A program made the position numbers and the translations under genes. From Galaxea fascicularis (Eukaryota; Cnidaria; Anthozoa; Scleractinia; Euphylliidae), in assembly GCA_948470475.1 (NCBI GenBank), contig OX419344.1:21853225-21917224 (forward strand): 64,000 nt of DNA, read 5' to 3'. This document shows, one piece after another, positions 14,101 to 25,366 of the stretch. The stretch's first letter is position 1. Each line of letters begins with the position of its first letter. The notes under the pieces were generated by a model. That model saw only the letters and a list, made by a program, of their open reading frames with translations. It was not told the DNA's origin and did no database searches.

Positions 14101-17013
14101 AAGCAAATTAATCTTGTCTGATCCTGTCCTCAATTCTCGTGACCAAAGTGTTTTATAAATATTACAAGGAGAAATTCGATGCTGATCACTCCTAGGGTTT
14201 AAAGGGTTGAAGGTATGAAAACGGATACGTTACCTGTAAGCCCGTTGCGATGTCCATGAAGGGAAGACTCTCTAGCTAGGTGATGATCAGTTGCAGTGAC
14301 CTTGCGCGGGTTCCATGAGAATACACTGAAAAAAAAAAAAAAAGCTGTCGACCAAGGAAGTTTAAGGCAGACATATTTGGTTCTGTACTGTAGCAGGACA
14401 AACGCTCATTTTCAATCACAGTCGGGAGTTTTAAACAACTAAGCATTTGATGGTAACAACGGTTCATTTGAACCATTCTAAGAATGATTCGGGAAAGTTT
14501 CCAATTCCTAAAGCACAAGTGGTGCTTCTACACGATGTATTGGCCACTGCGCTCTACAGGATTAATCTTTGTTCACTGCGCCGGTAGAAAAGTAAATTCT
14601 AAGGTACATCTTCAAGTAAAGAAACGTCACTTGTGTGTGAAGCGTCAAGTCAGAAACATTTACTTCGATTTCAAGTATCGAAAATGTACTTGACTTGAGA
14701 TATTCCTCAGTTTACTTTTTCAGTGGTGTAAAGGCTACCGATTACTTTGGGCTCAAGAACGAAGTTTGTACTAGAAAAAAAACTGCGCATTTTTTGGTGT
14801 TGTCCGAGGGCGCGCGTTCAAAGCAAAGAATTTTCGTTTGGTAGCAGAACAAACGGTCATTTTCAGTGGTGAAAATCGAGAACTCTGGTGAATTGATTGG
14901 GTGTTGAAGTTGAGTTCGAACAACACGCTAAGCATTTGATAGTAACAGCGCGGTGCATTTCAACTTTCACTGAAATTCCTCAAGCGGTAACCGTGCCGCA
15001 TCATTACAGTATATGCATATGCCATTGCAGTGGAGTCTCATTCAGGCAAGGGTTCAAATAAAACTGCTGATGTATATGTGGCGTATTAACCCTTTAAATC
15101 GCTACATCAAAGTGTAAATTGTTATTTGTGGTCCCTTACACAGTTGCTATAGAACGAATCTGTCCTTAATTCTCGTCATAAAATTCGATGCGGACCACTC
15201 CAAGGCTTTTGGGGGTTAAAGGTGTGAAAACGGATACGTTACCTGTCAGTCCCTTGCGTTTATCGATGAAGAGAAGACTCTCTTGGTGAATTTCAGTTGC
15301 AATGGCCTCGCGCGCGTTCTATGTGGAAACAAAAACAAACTTTGAAAAAAAAAAAAAAGAAAAAAACAAGAAAAAAAAACTCAGCCGGTAACGGTACCTC
15401 CGTGTTTGGAGCGCTGTACCCTGACGATTAACCCCGAGATTTCGGCCCGGGGATCGCTTATACCAACTGAGCCCAGCACCTCGCACACCCGAGTGAATAT
15501 TCTGTCATCCCATGACAGCCAGTGAGGGAGAGATGTGTCGGCCCCTAAACCATTCGTGACAATCCCACTCCAAACGCGCAGCAAAGTACCGGTCCTACCT
15601 ATCAACCTATGGATGAAAAATTTCTATTTAAACATTAAGTAATTTTTAGTCATTTTGTCATCCATGTGGTGCGCATTTACTACGTGCGCATGCGTATTGC
15701 CATTGCGCATGCGTACTGCCATTTTAACTTTTTTAAACGGAATAGAGAAGCGGATGCATGCTCATGCATAGTTAATAGACAATTTTGGCGTGTTTTGCTT
15801 TGAAAGTAATGCGATGGCTACAATATTTTGCCAGTAGGACTGGATGACTCGACGCTTATGTAAAATGTAGATGAAATAAGAATTGGCGGACTTGCATGCG
15901 ACTTTACCAAGGAGTTACCCAGAACTCATCTCGTGCGTCAACACGGAAATTTTGGACGAGTGACACAAGCTGTCGTAAAATAGCTTATGTTCGGTCTGCT
16001 GAAAGAGTAAATAAGTAAATGGGGAAGGGAAACAAAGACCTTGAACCGAGCTGTGCTGGAAATACAGGCCACGGGCTCTAGGAGACTATTGTGCATTGGA
16101 AACGCCAAGACTAAACTGGGTCTTTTTGGTGTTGTCCGAGGGCGCGTGATCAAAGCAAAGAATTTTCGTTTGGTAGCAGAACAAACGGTCATTTTCAGTG
16201 CTGAAAATCGAGAGCTCTGCTGAATTGATTGGGTGCTAAAGTTAAGTTCGAACAACACGCTAAGCATTTGCAATTTGACAGTAACAGCGCGCTTCATTTC
16301 AACTTTCACTGAAATTCTTCAAGCAGTAACGGTGCCGCTTCATTATAGTGTATGGGTCCCTGGCGAGCCGGCAGCCATTGCAGTGGAGTCTCATAGGCAA
16401 GGGTTCAAATGAACTGCTGGTCTATAATTGTAGTGTATTAACCCTTTAAAACGCTACATCAACATTGAAATTTTCATTTGTTGTTCCCTACACAATTGCT
16501 ATAGATGCATGGGGAGAAGTTGTTCAAATATCAAGCAAATTAATCTTGTCTGATCCTGTCCTCAATTCTCGTGACCAAAGTGTTTTATAAATATTACAAG
16601 GAGAAATTCGATGCTGATCACTCCTAGGGTTTAAAGGGTTGAAGGTATGAAAACGGATACGTTACCTGTAAGCCCGTTGCGATGTCCATGAAGGGAAGAC
16701 TCTCTAGCTAGGTGATGATCAGTTGCAGTGACCTTGCGCGGGTTCCATGAGAATACACTGAAAAAAAAAAAAAAAAGCTGTCGACCAAGGAAGTTTAAGG
16801 CAGACATATTTGGTTCTGTACTGTAGCAGGACAAACGCTCATTTTCAATCACAGTCGGGAGTTTTAAACAACTAAGCATTTGATGGTAACAACGGTTCAT
16901 TTGAACCATTCTAAGAATGATTCGGGAAAGTTTCCAATTCCTAAAGCACAAGTGGTGCTTCTACACGATGTATTGGCCACTGCGCTCTACAGGATTAATC
17001 TTTGTTCACTGCG

Positions 17014-17716
17014 TGGGAAATTAAACACTAAGGTAGAGTGGCGATACAGCGAATTGCATGAGTTTATGTGAATTGGGAAGTTCTCAACTTGCTATTGCTT
17101 ATTTTGGAAACTTTGAAAGTCACTCGTACCTTTTTTAGGTCACGAATTGTACTCAAGGTAGTGCGATTTCAATTTGTTGTACTTATATTTCGTTCAACAA
17201 AATTTCTCTTACCCATTGACTACCGTGTCGGGTAAAACCGGCCGCACAAAACTCCGATGCTTCAAAACATTGCAGCTTTCTTAATCTCACGAATATTACC
17301 CTAACTGTCAGTTGTGAGCACGCAACGGATTGTCCTTTAAATTTGGATATCCAAAAAAAGCAAGAAACGTAGCGATTTGTATCAAATATGGCCTTTTGAG
17401 TTTGGACAAGAACGAAAATGACCCCTTTTAACGTCAAAGAGAAGGACGAATATTCTCCTTTTTGCCTTTATGTTTTTTAAAGAAATCATGGTCGAAAAAA
17501 AACTTTAACCGTCATAACAAAATTCAGTCTTTGTTCTAGCTTAGAAATGACTTTTTTCGTTCATATTCTTGTCCCGAGCGTAGATACAGCCTTTTGTTCC
17601 AGTGCATTCGGGCCTTCCCGCCATTTTCAATATCTCAACCGCGTTGCATGCTGGGTAATAACGAGAATTTTTGACAGCGCCCGTTCCTTCCCCCAATTCT
17701 TTCACATATAAACTAA
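17014..17716. other. Unique flank of the array, no gene seen
   Basis: Sequence changes abruptly at 17014. I see no exon with supported splice sites and no known domain. A motif TTACCCATTGACTACC at 17209-17224 has an inverted counterpart at 20402-20418 and may be the outer end of a larger decayed element. Confidence 0.6.
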
Positions 17717-18104
17717 GGCCCCGTTCAGACTAAGTGCCCGTTCCGCGGCACCGTTCCCGGGCACTAAAAAGGACGCTGTCCAGACACCTCAGTGCCCTGG
17801 ACCGAGGATGTTCACACTAGTGCAGAAGGCTTAGTGCCCAGTTTATCTTTTTTAGTACTCCGCGATATTGCTGCCATTTTTGTGACTGCATCATAACGAA
17901 ACACGGGAAAAAACGTGGGAACACATGAAAACGTGTTCAGACAAGTTCCCGTGCCCGGGAACGGTGCCCGAGTACTACCCTTGGAGGGAGTGCCCGTGCC
18001 CGGGCACGGTGCTCAGATTTGTGCGCGGGCACCAACAAAAAGCTATGTTCAGACCAGTGCCCGTTCCCGAGAACCGGGCACAGGCACTTAGTCTGAACGG
18101 GGCC
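17717..18104. mobile_element. Harbinger-like MITE with TAA target duplication
   Basis: The 388-bp element begins GGCCCCGTTCAGACTAAGTG and ends with its reverse complement. It is flanked by TAA on both sides (17714-17716 and 18105-18107). A 3-bp TAA/TTA duplication with G-rich tips is the pattern of PIF/Harbinger elements. The interior is rich in repeated, often inverted GTGCCCGTGCCCGGGCAC-like blocks, so the whole element can fold. It has no coding capacity; family assignment is by target site and tips only. Confidence 0.75.
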
Positions 18105-18121
18105 TAAGTCTACAGCCACTC

Positions 18122-18196
18122 CGACCTACCGCCAAAAGTTCGTGCTTGTGGTGATCTTTAGTGCTCACAAATTCCAAAAGGTGTGGCGGTAGGTCG
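18122..18196. repeat. Short inverted repeat
   Basis: CGACCTACCGCCA at 18122-18134 is repeated as a perfect reverse complement at 18184-18196, with a 49-bp spacer. It lies between two mobile elements. Function unknown; nothing else is recognised between 18108 and 18456. Confidence 0.6.
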
Positions 18197-19317
18197 AGCA
18201 ATTCATCAATAGTCGAGTCCCAAAGGTACTAAGTGTCCGACCGGCCAAATTCCCAGTTCGTTGAGTAACAAGCCAAATTCGACAACAAAGTACATCACCT
18301 TGCTCGGTTCTTTGAGAAAGTGGACTCTTAGCTACCGTCACGCTTAATGATGCTCATCAGGCAGCCACTATAGACGAAAAATGGTTGTAAACTTAGCAAA
18401 ACTCGCAAGCAAACCCAACTTGGGCCGTTCTTGTAGCTCCACAGATGAGAAATGGCCGTGACTATAATGGATACTCCAAAATCAGGTTCATCCGCGCGGA
18501 AACTGGAACTGAATAAAATTATTTTCCGGCAAATCTCTACGACTCCTAACGACCAACGACCTGTGTTTTCTGTTGAAGTCATTGTGTAACCCAAGAATGG
18601 ATACGGTACTTCAAAATGCGGATCAATGCTCCGATCCGCCGAGGTTAGTTACTTTTCACGTTTATAGCGTAAGCAACAATGATATTATTTTTCGCCGTGT
18701 AAACGGTATAGTTAAGCAGTAAGCTTATTTGTTCGGATAGCTCAGGATATGATGGATACTCCAAAATAAGAATGGGGAAAATATGAAAGTTTATTCATTG
18801 TAATGCCATTATCATAAAACTGTTACTAGGATTATTTCCATTATTACTTGATTTCCCTTTGAAAGGATATTTGTAACATTCTTAAAAGAATAAAAGCCAG
18901 TACAAATACAGTCAACCATTGTAATACCTTGCCCCCTTAGTTTAACTTATTTCTTCTTTGTCTATGAGTGGTAATGATAATGACCTCTATGTAAAAAAAA
19001 AAAATACAATATTACATGAAAAGATATAACTTAAATGTACTTGGACTAATCAAGTCCAGGAGATTTACCTCAATGTTAGGTAGCCACTTTTTCCCAAATC
19101 ACTTTCTAAGCTTTTCATTATCATTCCAGAATTAATGGACTTCACAAAAGCATCAATTTTTTTCTCATTTAATTTCCTTGAGCACCATGACTGTAGGAAA
19201 TAACTATGTCCACAATGATTAGAGAATTTTAATATTCTCAACTAAAACAATTCTTTCTGGCTTTTCAGCTTACATCACAATGATGTCCTAGTTTACTTCT
19301 CTTTCCTTTTACAGGGT

Positions 19318-19560
19318 CAAAGGTATTGCTTTGTGACTTCCACAGAGAAAAAACATGGCTTGAGTGGACCTCTAAAAGTGACAATGGTGTGGCTTCAATT
19401 AAAGAACCCATCCTTGACCTTCTCAGGAAAGTTGCTCATGCTGTTACCACCACTGACTCTGCTGCTGCTGTTAAGAATCTTCAGAACAGCAAATTCTGGA
19501 ATGATAATGAAAAGCTTAGAAAGTGATTTGGGAAAAAGTGGCTACCTAACATTGAGGTAA
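19318..19560 (+). pseudogene. MULE transposase fragment
   Basis: An open stretch starting just after an acceptor-like TTTTACAG encodes LLCDFHREKTWLEW, then SDNGVASIKEPILDLLRK and KFWNDNEKLRK. This matches my recollection of the C-terminal half of Mutator-like transposases of cnidarians and fish, where CDFHRE-W is a recurrent motif. The frame ends in TGA where a tryptophan codon (TGG) would be expected, and homologous coding sense (FGKKWLPNIE) continues in the same frame after the stop. The catalytic upstream domain is absent. This is a dead fragment whose last part is shared with the palindrome arms. Confidence 0.6.
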
Positions 19561-19956
19561 ATCTCCTGGACTTGATTAGTCCAAGTACATGTAGGTTATA
19601 TCTTTTCATGTAATATTGTATGTTTTTTTTACATAGAGGTCATTATCATTACCACTCATAGACAAAGAAGAAATAAGTTAAAGTAAGGGGGCAAGGTATT
19701 ACAATGGTTGACTGTATTTGTACTGGCTTTTATTCTTTTAAGAATGTTACAAATATCCTTTCAAAGGGAAATCAAGTAATAATGGAAATAATCCAAGTAA
19801 CAGTTTTATGATAATGGCATTACAATGAATAAACTTTCATATTTTCCCCATTCTTATTTTGGAGTATCCATCATATCCTAAGCTATCCGAACAAATAAGC
19901 TTACTGCTTAACTATACCGTTTACACGGCGAAAAATAATATCATTGTTGCTTACGC

Positions 19957-20034
19957 GCATTTGATCATGTTCGGCATTTGATCATGTTCGGCATGAAAAG
20001 TGCGCTATATAAGTCTCAATTATTATTATTATTA
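19957..20034 (+). mobile_element. Truncated SINE-like insertion with TTACGC duplication
   Basis: This 78-bp segment interrupts the right arm and is absent from the left arm. It is bounded by TTACGC at 19951-19956 and 20035-20040. It contains two copies of CATTTGATCATGTTCGG, then GCGCTATATAAGTCTCAA and an ATT repeat tail. A CGCTATATAA-like end followed by ATT repeats is seen at the 3' ends of several metazoan SINEs. The arm comparison proves that it is an insertion. Confidence 0.7.
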
Positions 20035-20248
20035 TTACGCTATAAACGTGAAAAGTAACTAACCTCGGCGGATCGGAGCATTGATCCGCATTTTGAAGTA
20101 CCGTATCCATTCTTGGGTTACACAATGACTTCAACAGAAAACACAGGTCGTTGGTCGTAAGGAGTCGTAGAGATTTGCCGGAAAATAATTTTATTCAGTT
20201 CCAGTTTCCGCGCGGATACCTGATTTTGGAGTATCCATTCTAGTCACG

Positions 20249-20804
20249 ACCGATGAAAAATAGCTACGTCATAATGACGTTTCCAGAAACGTTGAGCCTC
20301 CAGTACCTTAGGACAGCACCACTTTCCATGGTAGTTTCAAATAAAGAGTCGCGAAATGCTGTGGATCGTATATCGTATATCCCGAAAACGTAAAAACGGC
20401 TGGTAGTCAATGGGCTAAAGAGGTCATACAATCTTTTAAGTTATACCATGCCATAGACAATACAGCCAACCCGCAGAATGCAGGAAAGCCGTTGCATATT
20501 CGTCGGTATTCCACCAAACCTTTCCATTAATCAGTGCAATTGAACGGTATCACAACCAACCAACCTATCGTGTACCGCCTCGATTATGTAAGGCTGCGTA
20601 ATTTCTATGCCATGGTATAAAATAGTCAGATGCAAGTCTGTCTCGTGTTATTTCTAGCATTTATTGTATATTCTACTAATAAATAAATATCATTCAACAG
20701 ATTCTCAATGTCGGTTTATGCCCAATATGACCCTGAAAAACCTTTTGGCTGGGCTCACGCACCGTTGTCATGGTGGCTCCATAGGTGCTCCCACAGAGTA
20801 CAAT
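20249..20804. other. Intergenic, no gene seen
   Basis: Lies between the MULE palindrome and a short TIR element. It contains a CGTCATAATGACG palindrome near 20268 and the inverted CATTGACTACC motif at 20402-20418. No coding exon is supported. Confidence 0.5.
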
Positions 20805-20994
20805 TTAAGGGTGTTTCCTTTGGGATGTCCCATATCAGGACCAATGATCAAAGATCACTTAGATCATGGTGCATTAAAGGAACGGGAAATGCACTCCTAC
20901 CAAGGATTCCTCGGTTCCTTTGATGCACCATACTCCGAGTGATCTTGGATCACTGATTCTAATCTGGATCATCCCAAAAAAAACGCACCCTTAG
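20805..20994. mobile_element. Short TIR element (AAGGGTG...CACCCTT)
   Basis: The left end TTAAGGGTGTTTCCTTTGGG and the right end, whose complement reads CTAAGGGTGCGTTTTTTTTG, form terminal inverted repeats of about 55 bp that include GATCAAAGATCAC and its complement. The interior pairs again around GGTGCATTAAAGGAAC and GTTCCTTTGATGCACC. The flanks (TTAA, TTAG) do not decide the target duplication. A similar end, CCCAAAAAATGCACCCTTAGG, recurs near 32193-32214. Non-coding. Confidence 0.65.
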
Positions 20995-21402
20995 ATTAAC
21001 TGCACTGCTCTAGCAGTACAAACTAGTGACTAATCAGAATTGAGTAAATATGTTGAGTATTGTATAAACTGTACCAAGCATGTATTCGATAGGTCTACCG
21101 TATACTCCTAACCAGAAATTCCAGCTTTCAAGAAAACTGTTTTTATACAATCCGCCCGCCAAATTCTTAGCTACTGCGTTGCCCAAGGATCATTTTTTTT
21201 TATAATTAAATTGCTAATATTTCGAGGTGAAGGGTATTTGTATTAAGGCTGCCATCTTTGGGATTTTCGGCATCATTTTCGTGAATTTTGGGCTGAGTCA
21301 TCGCAAGGAAACGCTTTCTTCATACTCTCTGACCCAGATAAAGAAAGAGTGAAGAAGGCATTACTGGTCCCTGCCCATAACATAGTGATGGACAGATAGC
21401 AC

Positions 21403-24400
21403 CTATGGACTAGGCCAGGAAAACGTCTTTGATGGATCAGTAATGCCTGTTTGGTTGTAAGCCTTTGCACTAACTGATATTCTAGTTTCGAAGTCGTTAA
21501 GATGCTTCCCAGCTGAAAAAGCAAAGTTGATTCCCCCTGGATTGACTTCCATAGTCAGAGGAAGCTCCCTAGAAAATTTCATGTTGGATGCTATCGCACC
21601 AACCTTCACGCGGTATGACTTATCGGAACAGAAATTTGCCACCTCAAAAGCGTCCGATTTGGAATGCCGCCTAACCGCTAGAAATAGGCATGAGATATTA
21701 CTAATTGTTTTAAGAACAGAGCGTTGGCCAAAGTAATCCCAGTGCTCGGGAGACTCGGATGATAACCCCGAACGCGTTCTGGATGCGTTTCGCGAGCAAA
21801 CGCACAATTTTAGCTCAACACCGCCATCAGCGCAAGCCTGATACTTTCCAAATAGCGTCAGCCGATCGAACGTTAATAGTTTCATTTCCAACGAATTTTT
21901 TGCTGTCATTTCCTTTGTTTTAACCTCAATATGGAAGATGTCTTCTTTCTGAGGAACCTGGTCCCCTGCGGTGACACGAATGTCCATGGACGTGACGAGC
22001 AATCCATCGACTTTACAGTTCCTCAAACGAACATTTTCAAACCATAATGGTTGCAATCGTTGGCAAGATCGTTTAAACTTCTCTGGCTTCAGTTGAGAAT
22101 TGGTTTGCGTCGAAAGCATTTTCTCGTACTGTTCCTGAAGACGGTTATTCAACTGTCCAATCGCAAACTCAGCAATTGCTTCATACGACGTGTTGTTGTC
22201 CGCAGGGATGTCCCACCCTTCACACACGCACAAATTGGGTGTCCTGAGTTCCAAATCATCGCAAGTGCGATTCTTAGAAATAGGCGTAAACACGCCCACA
22301 GGCCGAACACCATGAATGGGTACCGACAAAGCCATTAGAGAGTGGTGCAGATCGATCATGGTCACAAGCCTTTTCTGGTTTGTTTCTAACGCGGACATCG
22401 CTTCAATTCCTAAGAGAGAAGCCACTTTGTCGGGGACGATCACAAAGAGACTGGGGTGAAACATTTCAAAGCGTCCCTCAAGCACCTGAGTCGTGTACGA
22501 AGTATATGTGTTTCCATGATCCGCGAGAACGATGGTCAAAGTGTTCTCGTCCTTCGCGACAGTAGTTACATATCTTTCAAGATCAACATCTAGGGTCTGG
22601 GTTCTTATACTTTTGTGATCGTGAGCAACGTTAAGAGCCGTATACAAGAGAAGCGGGCGCGCGTTGCGTGACGCGTTGATGGCTTGAAGCATGTCTGTGG
22701 TGTAACGGAGATAATAGCTGTGCTGAAATTTTCCATTGAAGCAGATTTGGTCACCTTTGGGCCCGTAGAAGGGACTGTTGACCCCCACTGACTTCAAGAT
22801 CTTGCAACTGGAATGTGTGAGGCCTTAAAATATGATAGCTAACATTAGTAGCATTTAGTACAAATATGTCTCTCGCGTAAACTGTTAACGTACCCATGTT
22901 TGATGACAGGAATGACTTCAAAAGTTCTTTAAAGTGAAGCAGAGTTGGGCACCTTGATGCTCTTTCCCTTCCCTTCCCCACTAAAGATAGAATCCGTCCC
23001 TTGGGCGACATCCTGCGAATTCCTTTTGATACACAAATCGCACGAAAGAGCCATTAACTTTTAGCCAGAATAACATATTACTTCAACGTATTTTTAATTT
23101 ATGTCGTTTGTCATTTTGAAACCTCACACAACAACAGCTACCTTTTCTCTACTGTCAGTCTTCACCGTCCACGATATCTGTACCCCAGAAAAGTTAGAGG
23201 GTAGGGCTAAGGGTGGGGGAAGGAAAGGATCTAGGCCAACTCTTCGTCCGGAAAGAGCAATACGTTTTCTCAAGTTGTGCCCAAAAATAAATACCCGTGG
23301 AAACTCTCCCAATGTTGTTGGCCAACAATGTTAGTAGCTGAAGCCCAACGACGTCGGATGAGTTTATGCCGTGTCGAGGTTTGTTTGGAGTGCTGACTGT
23401 TGTTGGCTGTGGGTGTGCGAAATGCCAACAACATCTAACAAAATAACACATCCAACTTGGTGGGCCCAGCGTTTGGCGTTTTGGCGTTTGGCGTTGTAAG
23501 AGGGGTGTTGTAAGTACCTTGTACGATTTCGTATATTACTTAATTAATTTTGTATAAGTTATAGGGACTTCAGTAAGGTGGACTCCGGTGCCTTCTGGAT
23601 TCTCCCATCACAGTGTTATTGCATAAGTCTTGTATGGATTATAAACAGTTATCTATTACATCCATTTAAAATCACAGGTTATTCTTGCAATCTGGTTGGC
23701 TGTAAACAGTGCAATCTATCCATGAATCGCACTATTTTTTGCTCTAAATGGCGTCCTCTGTTAAGTCCATCAAAATTCAAAACTTGGTTTTCTTCAGTGC
23801 ATAAAGAAACATTAATATTGAGCAAAAAACTGCGTGATTTCAAAATGAGTGTAATAAAGTGGTAATTGAACTTCGTGTCATGCAGTTTTAGTCTGAAATC
23901 GTGTATGATTTCAAATCCAACTCGCGCTGCACGCTCGTCACGCGTATGATTTCAGACCAAATTGCACTCCACTCATTGCACTCCACTCAGCTCGATTACC
24001 ATTACAAAGAAAGATGTTGACCAATGATTTGGGGAGCGAATGCACGGGCGTAAAGCGAAAGATCAGAGAACCGATATTCTCTTAAATGTCGACTGTCCCT
24101 GTATCGTCAGTGACACCGGTAGTTAAAACTGATCATAGTTATTGATCGGTCTGTTTAAGTATGATCACCTGTGTTGTCGATGTAAGCTTCTTTCGTTTTT
24201 TCCTGAAGGTCATCCCATCCATGTGCACCCAGATAAGTCATCAATCCCCAGCCTCCTATCCAACACAAGTCGTCCTGCCAAACTGTATGGAATCCAGCTT
24301 TCTTATAATGACCAAATAGAGCTGATATGTTGACCGGAAGCGTCTGATCCTTTTTTTCAACCGGAAATAATTCTCCAGTGTAGAATGCCTGCATATTGAC

Positions 24401-25339
24401 AGCCGTATGACCATATACAGCCTGGAACAATTCGAAGTCAAACACTTTGGCGGGAACCGCGCCCGCATTTTCCCGCCATTTTCTCAAAGTAGCCACAGTT
24501 CTCGGCAAAGAGCGGTAAAAATGAGCTCTGGACAGAGAATCGATCAGCAGAACATTCACATTGATGATGTTACTATCTCTTTCGTTCTTTTGTTTCTCAA
24601 CAGTGAAACGAGGCTCAATCGGCAGAAACTGTGATACTTTTTCCCCTTCATAATTCTTACATTCAATGAACATAAAATTGAACTTATTTTCTTTGTTTCT
24701 TGTTGCTGTAGCAGCAAGTCCTTTTTCAAGTTTCTCAACTGTTGGAAATTCCTTCACAACTTCGATTCCCCCGGTCTTAAGATTAAGACTGTGAACTTTG
24801 AACGAATCATTTTGTCCCTGTTCGCAAAGTGTTTTATTGCACGCAAAATTAATAGTTTTTACTTTGCGTGAGACATTTCCTTCCACTCTGCAAACTTCAC
24901 CCATTCCTTTCTTCCTACAATGTGACAACCCTGGGTCGATGGAATAGATTCTTTTGGCGACTTCACAAGAGTATTTGCTTGGTTTGTGAGGCGTACATAT
25001 CCCATAATCGCCAACCTGCCCAGATTGAAGAGTTGAATTGCTGCATACTGTATTCGTCGTCTTGTTTTCTCCAGAACTAGTAGGCGAAGACACATTTTTA
25101 AGAAGTGAAGCCGTTTGAAGCATTTGTACTTTTTTTTCAATCATACTACTCGTATTACGCTTCACTCGCTCGTCTGTCTTCTTCAGCCTGACCTTGGAAT
25201 ACCAGGATACATTTTTACCGAGAAAATACAGATTTATTAACAGTAAAAACATTGTCAGTAGGATGACCAGCTTCACAAATTTGCTGCGTAACTTTTGCGA
25301 GAGGTAAGTCGTACATGTCGTAGGAAAAACGGACGCCAT
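21403..25339 (-). CDS. DUF229 family protein, copy A (863 aa, two exons)
   Basis: Exon 1 is 25339-24169, exon 2 is 22823-21403. The 1345-bp intron has donor ACACAG|GTGATC and acceptor TTTTAAG|GC in phase 1, and the CDS totals 2592 nt. ATG at 25339 was chosen over the longer open frame because copy B starts at the same MAS- position and an acceptor-like TTTGCAG precedes it, implying a 5'-leader intron. Residues 22-41 form a hydrophobic segment (VKLVILLTMFLLLINLYFLG), so a type II membrane anchor is likely. The ectodomain shows the DUF229 signatures: NVLLIDSLSRAHFYRSLPRT (Asp267, Ser268), GHTAVN (~310) with a possible Thr nucleophile, and LADHGNTY (Asp492, His493). These fit the alkaline-phosphatase/sulfatase fold with metal-binding Asp and His. 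Many N-x-S/T sites suggest secretory glycosylation. The substrate of animal DUF229 proteins is not known to me. Copy B is immediately upstream. Confidence 0.85.
22824..24168 (-). other. Intron of DUF229 copy A with repeat insertions
   Basis: The intron is ~750 bp longer than that of copy B. It shares with B a repeat containing TGGCCAACAATGTTAGTA (about 23314-23465 here, 29100-29265 in B), which therefore probably predates the gene duplication. The extra length includes a dispersed element at about 23645-24007 that B lacks. Confidence 0.7.
23645..24007 (+). repeat. Dispersed repeat, copy 1 (second at 63160)
   Basis: About 360 bp that aligns with 63160-63475. They share TACATCCATTT, a GCTCTAAAT block, TGATTTCAAAATG.GTGTAATAAAGTGGTAATTGAA and ACCAAATTGCACTCCACTCA. 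Absent from the matching intron of DUF229 copy B. Non-coding; class unknown. Confidence 0.7.
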
Positions 25340-25366
25340 TTTCAGTAGATCTGTTTTTGACTGCAA

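Larger units (their letters stand above)
1..17013. repeat. Tandem array of a ~2431-bp unit, seven copies
   Basis: Using the motif AAGTAAATTCTAAGG as the start, units run 1-2431, 2432-4863, 4864-7294, 7295-9727, 9728-12158, 12159-14589 and 14590-17013. Copies differ by a few scattered substitutions and by the length of A-rich tracts, so identity is above about 99%. The last copy stops about 8 bp short of a full unit, where the sequence changes abruptly to unrelated DNA. The left end lies outside the window. Open frames inside the unit (for example 1347-1718 minus) recur only because the DNA recurs; they have no recognisable domains, splice context or codon signature. The unit resembles no rRNA, 5S, snRNA or histone gene that I can see. 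Satellite-like array is the best description. Confidence 0.95.
18457..20248. mobile_element. Long palindromic MULE-related element
   Basis: A ~677-bp left arm (18457-19133) is repeated in reverse complement as the right arm (19492-20248). The arms begin and end with CGTGACTA and its complement and share the GGATACTCCAAAATCAGG tip. The right arm is longer because of a small insertion at 19957-20034. The 358-bp centre carries a fragment of a Mutator-like transposase, and the left arm also contains the reverse complement of that gene's 3' end. The palindrome therefore looks like an inverted duplication of the 3' end of a MULE. MULEs are known for long terminal inverted repeats; no convincing target duplication was found. 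Confidence 0.75.

Noticed and set aside
17925..18119. Overlapping open frames on both strands at the MITE
   Set aside because: They arise from the GTGCCCG-type palindromic interior of the MITE.
20664..20942. Two overlapping 71-92-codon open frames
   Set aside because: They lie across a TIR element, lack splice context and resemble no family.
21527..22565. Plus-strand open frames over DUF229 exon 2 (also 27490-28531)
   Set aside because: They are antisense shadows of the DUF229 coding exon and repeat in both paralogues for that reason.
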